DNA of 64,000 nucleotides from Lenzites betulinus (lineage: Eukaryota; Basidiomycota; Agaricomycetes; Polyporales; Polyporaceae). The position numbers and the translations under genes were made by a program. Under the pieces are notes generated by a model that saw only the letters and a list, made by a program, of their open reading frames with translations, ran no database searches and had not been told where the DNA came from. The stretch covers positions 124,001-188,000 of the forward strand of contig JABYQU010000026.1 in the NCBI GenBank assembly GCA_022264855.1, in the 5' to 3' direction. Each line of letters opens with the position of its first letter. The stretch's first letter is position 1. This document shows positions 47,148 to 60,100 of the stretch, piece after piece.

Positions 47148-48808
47148 CGTCGACGCGTGCAGTTGGATGCGGTGGTGAGTGGTTACGAGTCTACGGCGAT
47201 GGGTCCGGCGTTGGAAACGAGGTGGAGGAAGAGAGGAGAGAGACGACTTAAGTACGAGCTTGATCCATCACGATCATCTGAGCTCATCAATCCAGCTTTG
47301 CGGCGCTCGACCATTTCGCAGTCGACGTCTCTCTCTCTGTCTTCTCATAAATTCATGCACAGGCTCCCCATATGCACTGAAGCCAAACACTACGCTATGT
47401 CAGTCAATGGAGACCAAAGCCACGGAATGTTTCAGTTTATGTATGCAGGTCCTGCTCCCCTCCGTCAACGCGTCAACTCCGGGGGCCCGCTTATCACCAC
47501 TTTTACGCCTCCGTTGGCAAGACTCCTCAAATTGCACCGGTATTGACACCTGGACCGCAGTGTCGTCGCAAAGCTCCACGACTAGATCACCGAGTAGCCT
47601 GTCGCCTTGCTGATCTGGCTCCATGCTCCATCTATGGAAGCCCGATGCCCTGGCCGCGCTGAGTCGGAGCAGGTCGGTGGAAGCCCACTTCCTGGTTCTC
47701 TTCTACTGTTGCCGGAGACCTGACCTGTATGGACGTTCATCAGTCGTTGGGGACGTGTCACGTAGAGGCTCTATGACAAACGCGCGACGCGGGCCACAGA
47801 GCCTTTCACCGAATCACACCCGTTTGGTGACCGTGCCAGTCCATCTACATATGTTTGAGGGGCGCAGTATGCGGCGGGGAGTACCAGAGGGTACCGCGAT
47901 AAATGGAAGGTAAGGCTGCAAACCAGTTGACTGATCTCTTCAGTTTCTTTGGCGTTCTATGACTACTCTACCATCCCGACGATCTCACATCGTCGCTGCG
48001 GCTCGAGGAACCAATACTGGCAGGCCTTCCGGACCTCGTACCTTGGGGATCATCATCACAAGTTCTTCTTCACCAGAAGTCTATGTGAATGCCGCCTGGG
48101 CAACCGCCCGAGTAACCCTCGATACTCAACAACTATCAGATCGTGGTTACTCTTTTTCCTGGCTCAAGAGTGCGCATGCTATCCTGAGTATCCTCGCCCT
48201 GATCATAATTATGCGGCAATGTACAGCAGCTTATGGTGAGTGGCGTTGTCACCTTCATTCTCATAGTGTACTTTCACGATCTTTCACTGCGCGACATTAT
48301 GAATAATCTATCAGTGATATGTCGCTCCTGCGCCTTGCCTGCGCCGTCGTGTTGTCATGGAATTAAGTACGTCCCTCTGTTCTTGCATCCCGGTGCTCCG
48401 TGTGTTAACATGTAGGAAAGTACTGCGCTCCTCGTGGTGTGCTTCGAGGTTGAGCAATCGCAAACCTCAGAAGACGCAAACAGTGATAAAGCCTTCTCGC
48501 GCGTGTACGATAGAATGACTAGGAACACACACCCAACAAGATCCAATCTCTCCACTACGGCCGCCCACCATAAGCTTTGTCCGTATGAGTGACAGGACCA
48601 CAAAGCAGGTAGCTACACGACAACATAGCGATGCGAGTACACTAATAGTCCAAGTCCGAGGCGATACTCAGTATAACATTAGTTTCTAAACAGACATCTT
48701 CGACCAGGCAAGCTCTGGAAGAACCGAAAAAACAGTCCAGACACGCAACGCTTGACGCAGATCAACAAAAGTCTTCACCGCGCACGGAGACTACCATGAG
48801 ATACCCAT
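47148..48808. other. Intergenic stretch
   Basis: About 1.7 kb. A plus-strand frame at 47959-48306 encodes one hydrophobic helix near its end but has no recognisable motif. Nothing else supported. Confidence 0.4.
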
Positions 48809-50747
48809 TTACGCTCGCTGCTCGGGGATGGCGGGAAGGCCCCTCGCGGCCTCAGCCGGCTCCTGATGGCGGTTCAGCGGTCGATGTAGCCACACTAACT
48901 TCGGTGGAGGCCCGGGAGACGGTACACGGACTGCACGTATGGGCTGTGGCGCTGCAAGTGGCTCGCGCGGTGGTGGGGCTTGTGTACTGGGCGGTGGCGG
49001 GGACTCGCGCATCGGAGCGGGTAGAGGGGAGGGCTCGCGCTCTCGCATCTTGCGGGTGGCCTCGACCCACCGCTGCGTACGGTCATCCTGATCATCACAT
49101 GAGTTCACCAGCGTCGATAGGTTCAAGCAGGATATACGTGATGCGCTAGTATGACACTTACCCTCTCGTCTGGTATAGTCCGGTGGTCCATCTCCGTCTC
49201 GATGAAGCGATCGAAAGCGTCGAGCGCGCGTGCGCGTTCCTCCTTCCTGCCCTGCGCATAGCCCGCCTGGTAGCCCTCCGCGGCGCCCACCTTCTTGCCT
49301 TCTTCAAACCCAGTCATCCTTCCAGCCGCGAACCCTTCGCTCCGCCCAGTCTCGTAACCGTCGGTCCTGCCATTCTCCATGCCCTCCTCGTATCCATCCG
49401 TTCTCCCAGCGTCGTACCCCTCGGCGCGGCCGTCTTCGTAGCTCTCGTAGCTCTCGTCGCGATGGTCCGTAGCGCGCCGCCTCAACTCCAGTCGTCTCAC
49501 CTCTTCGCGTCCCGCCTCTCGCGCCTGCCATTCCCTCAGTGTCTGCTCTGCTCTCCGCGCATGATCCCGCGCCTCCTTCACCTCCTCGTCCTTCTCCATC
49601 CGCGCCCTCTCAGAGCGCGCGAGTTCCGCCTGAACTCTCCTCGTCTCGCGGTCCGCCGCATCGGCCTGCATCTGCCACCGCCTGCACTCCTCCTGCGCGC
49701 GCGTCACGTCCAGCTCCATCTGGTGGCGCGCGGCCTCCGACGCAGCCAATCGCGCACTGACATCCTGTGAAGTGATCTCAGCGGTGCGCGCGCGCGACTC
49801 CGCGAGGTCTGCGCGACGCAGCTCCTCCTCGAGACGCGCGCCCGTCTGGCGCAGGACCGCTTTGAGGTGCCGCGCCTGCCGTTCCTCCTCCGCGAGCACA
49901 TGCGTCAGGATTGACGCGCTGTCGCTGTCGCGTTCGCGTTCTCGGTCGCGTTTCTCCTTGCGCGGCGGCTTCACTGTCGACGCGGTGTCGCTCGTGCGCG
50001 TGGACTCACGATCCCGGCTACGCTCGCGATCGCGATCCCGCTCGCGCTCTCGCGTCCTACTAGACTCCCGCGCGGAGTAGTCACGGTCGCGGTCCGGGAG
50101 AGGAGGGATGTCTTCGGGCTGGGGCGCACGCCCGCGCGGGGTCTGGGAGCTCGAGGACGCACGGCGCGCTTTCTTGCGTTGCGACAGCAGGCTGCTCAGC
50201 ACTGTGGGGTCGCGCAGGATCTCGTGGATCGGAGTGGGGGTTATACTCGCTTCATGTAGCTCGTGAAAGAGTTCGATGCTGTGATCGTGCGCGCAGACCG
50301 ATGTGAGTGATCACCGTCCATCCGTCTCAAGCGGGCTCAGCGCGCGACTTACTCGTGGGCACCCGGCGTGTGAACGAGGGGAGGCGACAACGTGTTGAAC
50401 GAGCGAGGCGTGAGGTATCCTGGCTGAGGAGCCGGTCCAGGGCTGTAGGCCATCATTGGGGGACCTCGCATCATGCCGTCGAACGAGGGGAGCGAGAGTA
50501 AGTCGCGGGGAGGGGGTGTCGGAGGGAGGAGGCGGGGGCCCCCAGGTGGTGGGACGGGGATGGGAGGGAGCTCATCGACCACGGACGATGCGCGGGGGTC
50601 AGCGTGCATTTGAATGTGCCCTGGCAGAACCTTGGAGAGTTGGGCCCTGTGGGCTAGAACGTCGAGATGAGTGGTGTGAACGCGGAGGTCGTCGTCAGAA
50701 GGGCAGGACGTTGCACAAGCTCCAGTCGGAGGCAGAGGTGGTGGGAA
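48809..50747 (-). CDS. Long coiled-coil protein with a glycine-repeat segment, 5' end unresolved
   Basis: Visible exons are 50353-50747, 49162-50278 and 48809-49087, in phase, about 597 residues. The first exon reads DDLRVHTTHLDVLAHRAQLS then a Pro-rich stretch; it starts after an acceptor at 50748, so a further 5' exon is likely, perhaps near 50775-50900. The second exon gives a Ser/Arg region, a charged Arg-Glu/Arg-Asp repeat, a coiled coil of about 130 residues (rich in Glu, Arg, Ala), and then repeated units of the form GYxxGRxxG (for example EGYDAGRTDGYEEGMENG) up to GYAQGRKEERARALDAFDRF. The last exon is Pro-rich. Glycine-spaced repeats of this sort occur in Yae1-type proteins, but the rest does not match. 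Probably cytosolic or nuclear scaffold; function not assigned. Confidence 0.65.
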
Positions 50748-53434
50748 CTGCGCGAAGCACAGGCACGGACGGTGTCAGCAACTCGGACTCGGTGGTGCGT
50801 GAATGGCAATGGGAGGGAGAAGCTGGGCGATGTGCTGCTCGTGGGCATTAATATCCTCCGGCAGCCCCACATCTGCCTGGCGGACGGAGCTGGGTAAGCT
50901 TCGCGAGTTGCCTGCGCACAACGTGTTAGACATGTGCGGTCGGCAACTGTAGCGACCGCGAGTCAAACAGGGTGTATACTGTTATGTGCTGAACTGAGAG
51001 CCCAGCAGTGATGACCCCTGCCGCGGGGGCGATGGGCCGCGGGAGTCCAATGGAAGCGCAGGGCGAGGCGCTGCATGCCTCGAGGGAGGTTATATCGAGA
51101 TATTGGATGTGCCTTCGCACAGACTGCCATTTCGCACCAGCACGGCAGATAGGCGTGGCGAGGCCTACACGAGCGATGCTGTACTTTGCCGTTTGGGGAA
51201 GACTCGGAGGTCGAGCCGGAAGTGATGGGCGCGTGGCTTCGCAGGTGCCCCGATGGGAACAACTAAGCTTTTACGAGAGGGAACATTCGTGCATAGAAAT
51301 CACAATGTGATGAGCGGGGAAACGGTTCTACAGTGCAGGTCTTCGCGTACGAGACCGAGGTAGCTGCAGTGACAGTGCGCTTGTCGATTGGGGTGCAGAA
51401 CTTAGCAGAGTGATGATGGTGTCCGAGCGATCCGCGATGTGCCTCATGTTGTTATCAGAGCAAGTGTCCGTTGTGTGGGGGATCGACGGCCCATACCCTA
51501 AATCTACCGAGGTTAGAGATGGCCACCGGGAACGAAGCGAAGCCTGACGCAACGATCGTCTGTGGCTTGTATAGGCGAGATGAGAGCCTCTTGGATAATT
51601 TTCATAATCGTTCTGAATTCACCGTGAACTGGGTCCGAAGAGGGCTGCTTGGAGTCGTCCATACAATGGCTTGGTAACGCTCGACCCAGATAACAAGTAA
51701 GCGGCAACCTACTTTCGTTATGTACGTTCGTCGTTCGCCCAAGTCTTCGTAGCTATCTTGATCGCCTGGAGGTGCTATATCTCTTTCATGTACTTATTTT
51801 TGTTCTAAGCGGCAATGCTGTGAGCAACATGCCCTCGCATATGAGCCACGTACTTGTAGTCAAAAATATCTAGCATCGCGTAGACTCTTCTCTTCGGCCA
51901 TAACGGGCACAATCACGCTGTTTCCTACGAGTGACCTGATAGCTAAGTTAAGAATGAGTACGGGATGTAGCACACGAACCAAGTTATAGTACTCGCAAGA
52001 GCGAGATCCGACACAGTCCTCTCTCCACGCGGGTGAGGCCTACCCGCTTGATGCAACAACCTACGAGAGCGCCGAGAAACTCGAACGCTTGACAGACTAT
52101 ACGCCCTATTGTCTGATGCCTGCGTTGGCACGTTTGCGTGTTGCCATGAAACAGGGTCTGCACGGCACGCGCATTGTTCCGCTCGCACCGACAGATCCGT
52201 GCGACACTGGCCTACAGTTCTAAGTATTTGAACTCTACCCGCATGAACACTAGGGTACGTACCGAGTGACATCGTTAGGGGACACGCGACGCAGCCGTGG
52301 TCTTCGTGCTCGAAGCTGCCCTGCCTTGTCGCATGGAGAAGCCTCAAGATGAATCGGTATCAATGGGCCCAAACCTGCGTGCCTAGGTAATGTGCAAGAG
52401 CGTGCGCGCCGGCAAGTTCGCTGTGTGCGGGCGCACAGTCGCCAATTTCGAGACTTTCCGTCGGACCCCATCGGCTCAGCTCGGCACGTATGTGCCGTCC
52501 GTTCGGAAAAAGCATGTGTATGAGTAAATACTTATACTTTCCGTTCATGAAGTCGGGAGTAATGTCGGGTTGCCGATGACAGTCATGCGGCCCCTTGTAT
52601 ACGAATGGAAACATGTGATGAGCACGTAATGGTGCTTGCATGCCACTAGGATCATTGGACAGGCCTGTACCGGGTCAGAAACCGTTAGGGGGGACCTCTG
52701 CGACGTGCGCACTGCGCGGAGGTTTTGAGCTCCGCGACGTCGGGTGGGGCGTGTGCCGAGTGCTAGGCGTAGCAGGAGGTCAGTAGGAGGAGGTAGGCGG
52801 ACTATGGGAGCCCTTACCTCGAACAAGAGTGGGCCGGGGAGCTGCAGATGCACGCTAAGCTGACCTGGCAGTTAACGTTCAAATGCGCGCTGAGCAAATG
52901 TCGCGAGCTGGCTTGGATTAAGAGATCAGATCGGGAGGCTAATAGCTTCCCAGCCTAACACGCACAAACAACCCTAGGCGTAGTCTCGACTTTCGAGTGG
53001 CGTCCCATTCAGCCAAAAGCACCAAAAGCACTGCGGAACTTGGAGGTTCAACCCGCTCACAGATTTTGGTGGTATTAATATCAGCTACTAGAGCATGTAC
53101 ACGATGTAAGTGGTATTGCGAAATTCTGCACAGGTTTGCTTTGGAGACTTCAGGTAGTGATAGTATACAGACTTTGTTGCGCGCGAATAGGCATCTTATT
53201 GCAAGAAATATTAGGGTGCTACGGCAGTTACAGAAGGTGACGTATTGGAGGTAGCATTCGAGAGGAATGTTCTTCCTCCGCCCTCCAACATGACCGCGCA
53301 ACCAAGAGACTGATCTGCACAAAATGTGTGTTGTGAAGAGGGTGAAAGAGTGGTGGAGAAAGGCCCGGTAGGAAGTATTCCAACGGTATCCAGGAGGCAC
53401 CTCGCAGCAGCAACCGGAAAGAGGGCGCCACCAC
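50748..53434. other. Long intergenic stretch
   Basis: About 2.7 kb. Its left end may include the missing first exon of the coiled-coil gene. Between ~51000 and 53400 I find only short frames without coding character. No transposon signature seen. Confidence 0.4.
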
Positions 53435-55844
53435 TTAGGTTGACTTGTAGGGCTTGACCAAGAGAGGCAGTTGGAAACCGTCATCGGGTGCAGAGCGCAG
53501 CGCGGGCCTTTGTAGGGGGATAGTCTTGATGGCGATGTCCTCGACCGGGACAGCGAAGTCAAATTCGAATGAACGGATGAGCATGAACAAAAGCGCCTTG
53601 ATCCTAAGCACGTCTAGTGTTAGTCCATGAGAGTGCAGAGAATCTATGAGGACGTACTCCACGAGAGAGAACCGGTACCCAATGCATGCACGCGGGCCGC
53701 CGATGAAGGTGAGGAGATGACCCCAAACACCAGGCATGGAGGAAACTGTCTCGGGAATATGTTCCCACCGTTCTGGCCTGTGTGTGTGACTCGTCAGCGC
53801 GAGCGAGTCAACGTACGCTCGTTCGAGCAAATGTACCTGAACTCCAATACATCCTTGCCCCAAAGCTCCTCCGATCGCTGCATTGCTAGAATGGGGATTA
53901 CGACCTTGTTCCCGCTCGCGATGCTACATGTCAGTAGATGGCATGTAAGAATATCACAAACAGGAAGTATGTGTTGAAGGCGTACCGGATCTCGTGGTGT
54001 GTCTTGCCATAGCGATCAACGAGGGGCTTACTAAGAGGAATCACGTCGTCCCTCCTCGCCTCACGCACCAGCGATGTGATGGGTGCATGAAGGCGGAGCG
54101 TCTCGCGCACAACCTTGTCGAGATATGGGAGCGCCGAAAGTTCCTCCATAGACGGAGTCTCTGTCTCGACAGTGAGCAACTCTTCCCTCAGCTTCTTCTG
54201 TACCTTGGGAGTCTTGCAGAGTGCGTATAGAGCCCAGGTCGTCGCAGTGCTCGTCGTCTCGTGCCCGGCGAGCAAAAAGCTAACGCAGGAGGTTGTAAGT
54301 AGGAGCCCGGTGGGTCCACGCCGAATATGACTTACGTCGGGATTTCTACGAAGCAGCGCCTATTGAGTACTCTGCTGTCATGGAGGAGTGAAAGCACTTA
54401 CGACCCAATACATCAGCGTCCGACAACTTCTGGCTCTCGGGGATGTCGGTAGCCAGGTTTGCCCTGATAAGCAGTGTCAGAAGGTCGCGGCCCTGGAGGT
54501 CTTTGCGTTCGACGTTATGGTGCTTTTCCATAGCTGCTTGCATAGTGGACGTCTTCCTGTCGATGACCAGCTGAGACCCTACGCGACGGATGACATCCGC
54601 CGCACCCTTGACGATCGTCGCACGTTTGCTGGGCTACCCGGATACTGTCAACATTTGTCGCCGACCATCTAATAGCAACACTCACGAGAAGCTTCAAGAG
54701 AGGGAAGAAAGCGGACAGGTAGAGCTTCAAGGAGCTGGGAGGAGCTGGCCCGAGGAGTTGCCGGAAAGCCATGCTTAGCTCGTTGGGTTTTTCCTCTGGG
54801 TCGAGTGCACGGAAGTCGTAGCCAAAGCCTGTAAGGTCAACTTTAGTAATGTGCGTGGATATAAGAGCTATCCTTGCCCTTACCTGCTACCCCAATGATA
54901 TCGAGGGTCGTCTTACTCAGATCACGATTCACGTTGACGCGCACCGGGCCCTCAGACTGGGATGTCACAGTGGCCCATATGTCGCGGAGCTACAGTGTTC
55001 GCTAATGAATACGGAATCCTGGACTATTGATCTAGGGCGAGATACTTACAAGTGTGGCCTTCTGGAGGAATACCTCGGTGAGATCACGGACTTGCGTAGG
55101 CCCAAATGCTGGGTTCTAATGGATGGTGTGAGCACATGCACGCCTAATTCCGAGTCGCCGCAAAAGCACGGTGCTTACCAAGATTCGCCTCTACCAAAAG
55201 ATGAGCGTATGATTAGCAGTGGATAGGTCGCAGAGAAGAAAAGAGTCATACTTGCTGCTTGTGTTCTTCGCCTGGCGGTTCGGCGAATCAGCCGTCTGGA
55301 CATTGATGTATCGAGATATCGTATCTTACCTTGCGCAAAGAGTAATCCTGGTCCGTGTGATGCCGTCAGCAATGTATGGGGTAGACAGTGAAACGTACAC
55401 ACCCTTTCCAAGAGTCTCGACGAGAAATTTGAGATTCTCTTGGGGACGCGTATAGACATCGTGTTGCGTGAAGACATGGTGGATCACTCGAGGGTCAAGC
55501 GACCAGAGGCGAGGAGTCTTTCAGCAGTCAAAAAATCAGCGAAAGTTGCGTAAGGACACAAGCAGATAATTCACCATAAAGAACTCGTGGTCCACGAAGT
55601 GAGTCCCGTACTGCTTAAACCATCGGTCTGGGAGAGCGTGATTATCGACCGCGGCAATCTCATTTAAGTTCCCGTAAAAGAAGCTAGGAGCTTCGGGGCC
55701 TGGCAGGATGCGCAGAGGGGTCGTGTATATAAAGCTTAGCAGACGATAGACCCGCCACAGTCCATATGCCAGAACCGAGAACACAACCACCAGGACGTCG
55801 GGAGAAGTGAGGGAGAAGTCACTCAGAAAACCAGGATACGCCAT
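53435..55844 (-). CDS. Membrane-bound cytochrome P450 monooxygenase
   Basis: Haem-thiolate monooxygenase anchored in the endoplasmic reticulum; 553 residues from 14 exons: 55575-55844, 55403-55517, 55330-55347, 55252-55271, 55179-55190, 55050-55115, 54884-54989, 54686-54828, 54402-54633, 54336-54345, 53986-54279, 53837-53923, 53658-53777 and 53435-53603. An N-terminal membrane helix (residues ~17-40) is followed by a Pro/Gly hinge ([10 protein letters not shown]). The C-helix region GEEHKQQRRILNPAFGP spans three tiny exons. The I-helix is AGHETTS (near 335), ExxR is ETLR (near 390), PERW is present, and the haem loop [10 protein letters not shown] has its Cys near 489. All hallmarks are intact, so the enzyme should be active. 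The substrate is unknown; no reductase or biosynthetic cluster is next to it. Exons of 10, 12, 18 and 20 bases make automated models of this gene error-prone. Confidence 0.93.
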
Positions 55845-57137
55845 GCTGGCGTTACGAGGGAGGATTGAAAAATAAACGATCAGATCGCGAGGGGTTTGTC
55901 GAGCACAAAAACAATAGAGGTGGGGGAAGGATTGACTACTTGACCATGGTCGCCGCCGCCTCGCGGTACTTATGGAAAGCGAAGGCCTGTACGCAGCATT
56001 CCTTCTTTCTCATTGCGGAATGCGGCGGAGACTCTCGGCAGCGCTCCGGGACTCCTGGTGTCCGATGTGTCAGGCGATATGAGAAAAGATAATGCCTCCG
56101 AATTTCAAGATGCAGCACGGAGGGAATCGGCCGCTGCCGGCGCGCGGGGGTAGATGGGCATTGTGACCGCGCGCTATCCTCGGATTGACGTCGAAACGTT
56201 GATACCTGGAACTTTCCAACGTCATTGACCCGGCAAGAACGCGAATACGATCGGCATATAACCACCAGACGTGTATTTGGAGCAGGTACGGACGACACCG
56301 AATGGACGCGCGTTCCGTAGCCCATCTGCCGGTGTCATGCCTGAGAGAGGGGCACTGGGTAGCGGAGGACATTACGTGATTGGGCGATCCTGTGACGGTC
56401 TGCGTCGGCTACAACTTCGTACACGGTACGCGCGGCTCCGGCAGGCGCACGGGCAGCTGCTACTAATACGATATTTCACGCGATGAAGGCTGTATTGCCA
56501 TCGTGAGTACAGTACTGAAGAACGTCCATCCAAGCACAGCTGTATTAACCACTCTAAGACGATAAATACGTACGGGTAAAGCTCCGTTAGACAGTGCGCT
56601 CGCCGGTGACGCCGACATTCCCTAGACAGATGAAAGCGGCGCCATCTCGCCGAACGTGAGGGTAGCTTGCGAGCCTATCGAGTCGATTCCAGTATTCTCC
56701 CAGCTTTAACTTCGCCGAGCACAGAGTTTCTAACCCCATTTATGGTCCGCAGCGATGAAGAAGCTGGTCAACTTACTGCGCTATGATGCTTGTATACGTA
56801 CTGGAGTACTATGATTATTCCTGCATACGCAGCTCACTGGTGCTGTCTGCAGAGAATGAGAGTCGATGCATATCTAGACAGCCCGGTCTTCGTTCCGTGT
56901 CAAAATATCAATATAGAGGCGTATACGTACTTGCATGACCATTCGAAGATGTCAGCAGGCTCAGCGGAGATGGAGGGCAGAGTCAAGGTCGGGCGGAAAG
57001 GCGCCACAGCGCGGGGCCGCTATTGCGCCGCCGAGACTCAGCCACCGGTCGACTCGGACTACTCACTCTCATGTCAGCTTGCCGCAACCCACCGTCCAGT
57101 ACAACATCATCGACCCTTCTGCAAATATAGCGAACGG
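55845..57137. other. Divergent intergenic region between P450 and UPF2
   Basis: About 1.3 kb holding both promoters. The UPF2 reading frame extends openly upstream to 56790 but loses coding character before 57138. Confidence 0.5.
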
Positions 57138-60100
57138 ATGGACGTTGCGAATGGCGTTGTACAGACGAAGGTCAACGATGAGCAGGCCCGTCGCGTCAAG
57201 CGTACCGCCCTCAAGGAGTTGAACATATCCGGAGCTGGGACAGGTGCAACTTACTCTTGTTAAGTGTTCAATGGACAGCGTGGTTAATCAAATCACATGT
57301 AGGACTCGCGAAGGCACTCGATTCGTCGCTGAAGAGGCACACCGCGCTCATCAAGCGCATGCGCCAGTCCTTGGGCGCTGAGAACTACGACCAGATTCTA
57401 AAGGACATCGATACCTTGTCCCTCGAGAAATACGTGGAGGAAATAGTGGGAGCTGTGGTTGAAGGAATCTCGAGATGCAAGACGGAGAAAGACGTTTGGA
57501 GCGCGGTCGAGGTGCGTGCCGCATCGCATATATGCTGATAGGCCACTCACTGTATAGTCAAACAGATCATCTCGGCAATGCACCGACGGTTTCCTGGGAC
57601 CTTCACCCCCGCTCTAGTTTCATCCTTGGCTGCTTCGCTTGCTGCACCGTCGCGCGCTGCGCTCGCTGCACTCAGCCCCGAGCAGCGCGAGAAGGAGGAT
57701 TCGGCCAGAGTCTCCCGTCAGCGCCCTGTCCTGCGTGTATGCGCGGAACTCGCACTCGTTGCGATCATCAGGGATACCCCAGAAAGAAGTGGAGGTGAAT
57801 GGATCATGAAGACCATACGGGAATTGGTAGGTTCGTTTTTCCATGGCACCTCGAATCTTCCTCACGACATCCACTCTCTAGCTATCCAATGATCCCTCGC
57901 TGTCCTCACTTCCTCTCCTTCTGGTGTTCTTGAAGTCGTATTCTCGACCCTACCTGGGATTATCACCACCTGCGCCTTCCAAACAGATCCCGGCCGCCTC
58001 CGAGCCGGGCACATTGTCTGACACCGCTAGTGAGGAAGCATCCCAGGCGAATGGGGCTTTGCCCGGCTCTTGCCGAGAGGAGGAGGAACTTGTAGAAAAG
58101 GACATAAGGGACCGCTTCAAGAAGATGTGCGACGGCTATTTCGATAACGTGGCGAAGAAGCTGGTCATAGAGCATGACGTGCGTTCTTTACTTCATAACC
58201 AGTGGCCATGCTGATACGCGGTGTAGAGATTGCAAGAGCAGGACAGGCGTAATCATGAAGCTTACATTCGCTCAGGCGAGATATTCGAGGATCGTCAACA
58301 GGCGTACGAGAAGATGACCAAGAGCTATGAGAAGCTGCTCGCGAGTTGTCAAAGGTCGGTAATTCTGCTGCTACGGATGGTCGTGTATTGAACGCACACT
58401 CGCAGTCTGTCAGAACTCCTCTATTTGCCGATGCCCATGCTCAAGACCGCATCCCAGAAGACTGAGTCGATACAGATTGGTATGAACACCGGTTCGAGTA
58501 TTCTTGGAGGAGACACAGACGATACCATGGGTACCGGGGGCAAATGGGAAGACGAAGAGGAGCGCCGCTTTTTTGAAGAGACCCCAGACCTCAAGGATTA
58601 TGTGCCGCGAAGTGTCCTCGGCTTAGAAGGTGACGCGGACTCTGAGGATGCGGACGGTAAGGAGAAGGAGCGGATGGAGAAGGAGATGGTCGAAGAGGAG
58701 TTCAGGAAACTCGAGGAGGAGCTCGCCGAGATGAAGATCGACGAGAATGGTCGTGTTCTGGTTGACGAACCCGGAAAACGAGACGCCGAAACCGGTGAAG
58801 AAGACGCAGACGAGTGAGTGTTTATGCGTTTTCGCGTGTCTATATTGACTACAACTGACGGGGAATGTACAGTGCGCCTACCCCGACTCCCGGAACACCA
58901 AGGGAGTCGCCAACTTCAACACCGCAGCTGGCGCCGCAGGGCCCTTCACAGCTCCTCACGGCGTTGCTTGCGCGTCTGCCGGATGCGACAAACCGCTCGC
59001 TCATTGATCAGGCAGCGGTTGACTTCGCCTTTCTCAATTCCAAAGCAGCACGGAAACGGCTGGTCAGGGTACGTACTCAATGGTATACAAGCTGCGATGC
59101 TTGTCCTTCCACTAACCTTCCGCAGTTCATGGGTCAGATCCCCAAGAGTCGGACGGATTTACTGCCTCACTATGCCAGACTAATTGCAATTCTCAATCCG
59201 TATATGCCCGATATCGGCCACGAAGTCGTCGCCATGGTGCACAGTGATCTCTTTCCATGCCTCGCGTCGTGGCTAACGGATATTATTTCGTAGCTGGACG
59301 AAGAGTTCCGATATCTACAACGCAAGAAGAATGTTGTCAAGGAACTCTCGGAGGTCAGGCTGCGGAACGTGATGTTCCTGTCGAACCTTACCAAGTTTGG
59401 CGTCGTCCCGCCACACATCATCCTGCATATGTTCAAGGTATGCTTGGACGACTTCTCTGGCACAAACGTCGAGAACCTTGCGCTCCTGCTTGAAGGTTGT
59501 GGTCGTTTCCTGCTCAGGAGCGAGGATACCAGGGTGCCGTTCGCGAAGATGGTTGGTGCGGTTTCATGCTTTCATTATGTGTCAGCGCTGAGGACCATAT
59601 GTAGATCGAGCTTATGCGCCGCAAACAGAGCATGGCTCACTTGGATCAGCGGCAACTTCTACTCCTCGAAAACGCCTATTACCAGGTTGGTTGTATATAT
59701 ACGCGCATGTTCCGCTCTACTAAGCCACGCAACATCAGTGCAACCCTCCTGAACGAACGGCGCGCCAAGTCAAGGAACGCACGCCTATGGAACTCTTCAT
59801 CCGGCACCTGATCTACGATGTTCTCACCAAGAAGACGGTAGAGAAGGTGCTCAAGCTCCTTCGGAGGTTAGACTGGAACGATCCTGTTGTCCTACGCACC
59901 CTCCACAAGGTGTTCACAAAGCCTTGGAAGATCAAGTACGGAAATATCGCGCTTCTCGCGATCCTCTCGTACGACCTCCAGAGATCTCACCCCGCGTTCT
60001 CGATCGGGGTCGTCGATCAAGTCCTCGAGGATATTCGGCGCGGGTTGGAGACGAACATGTACAGCATGAATCAGCGTCGCATTGCGTCGGCGAAGTTCCT

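Noticed and set aside
56790..57137. Open frame extending UPF2 116 codons upstream
   Set aside because: It has no coding character; UPF2 proteins normally start shortly before the LDSSLKRHTALIKR block, as the ATG at 57138 does.
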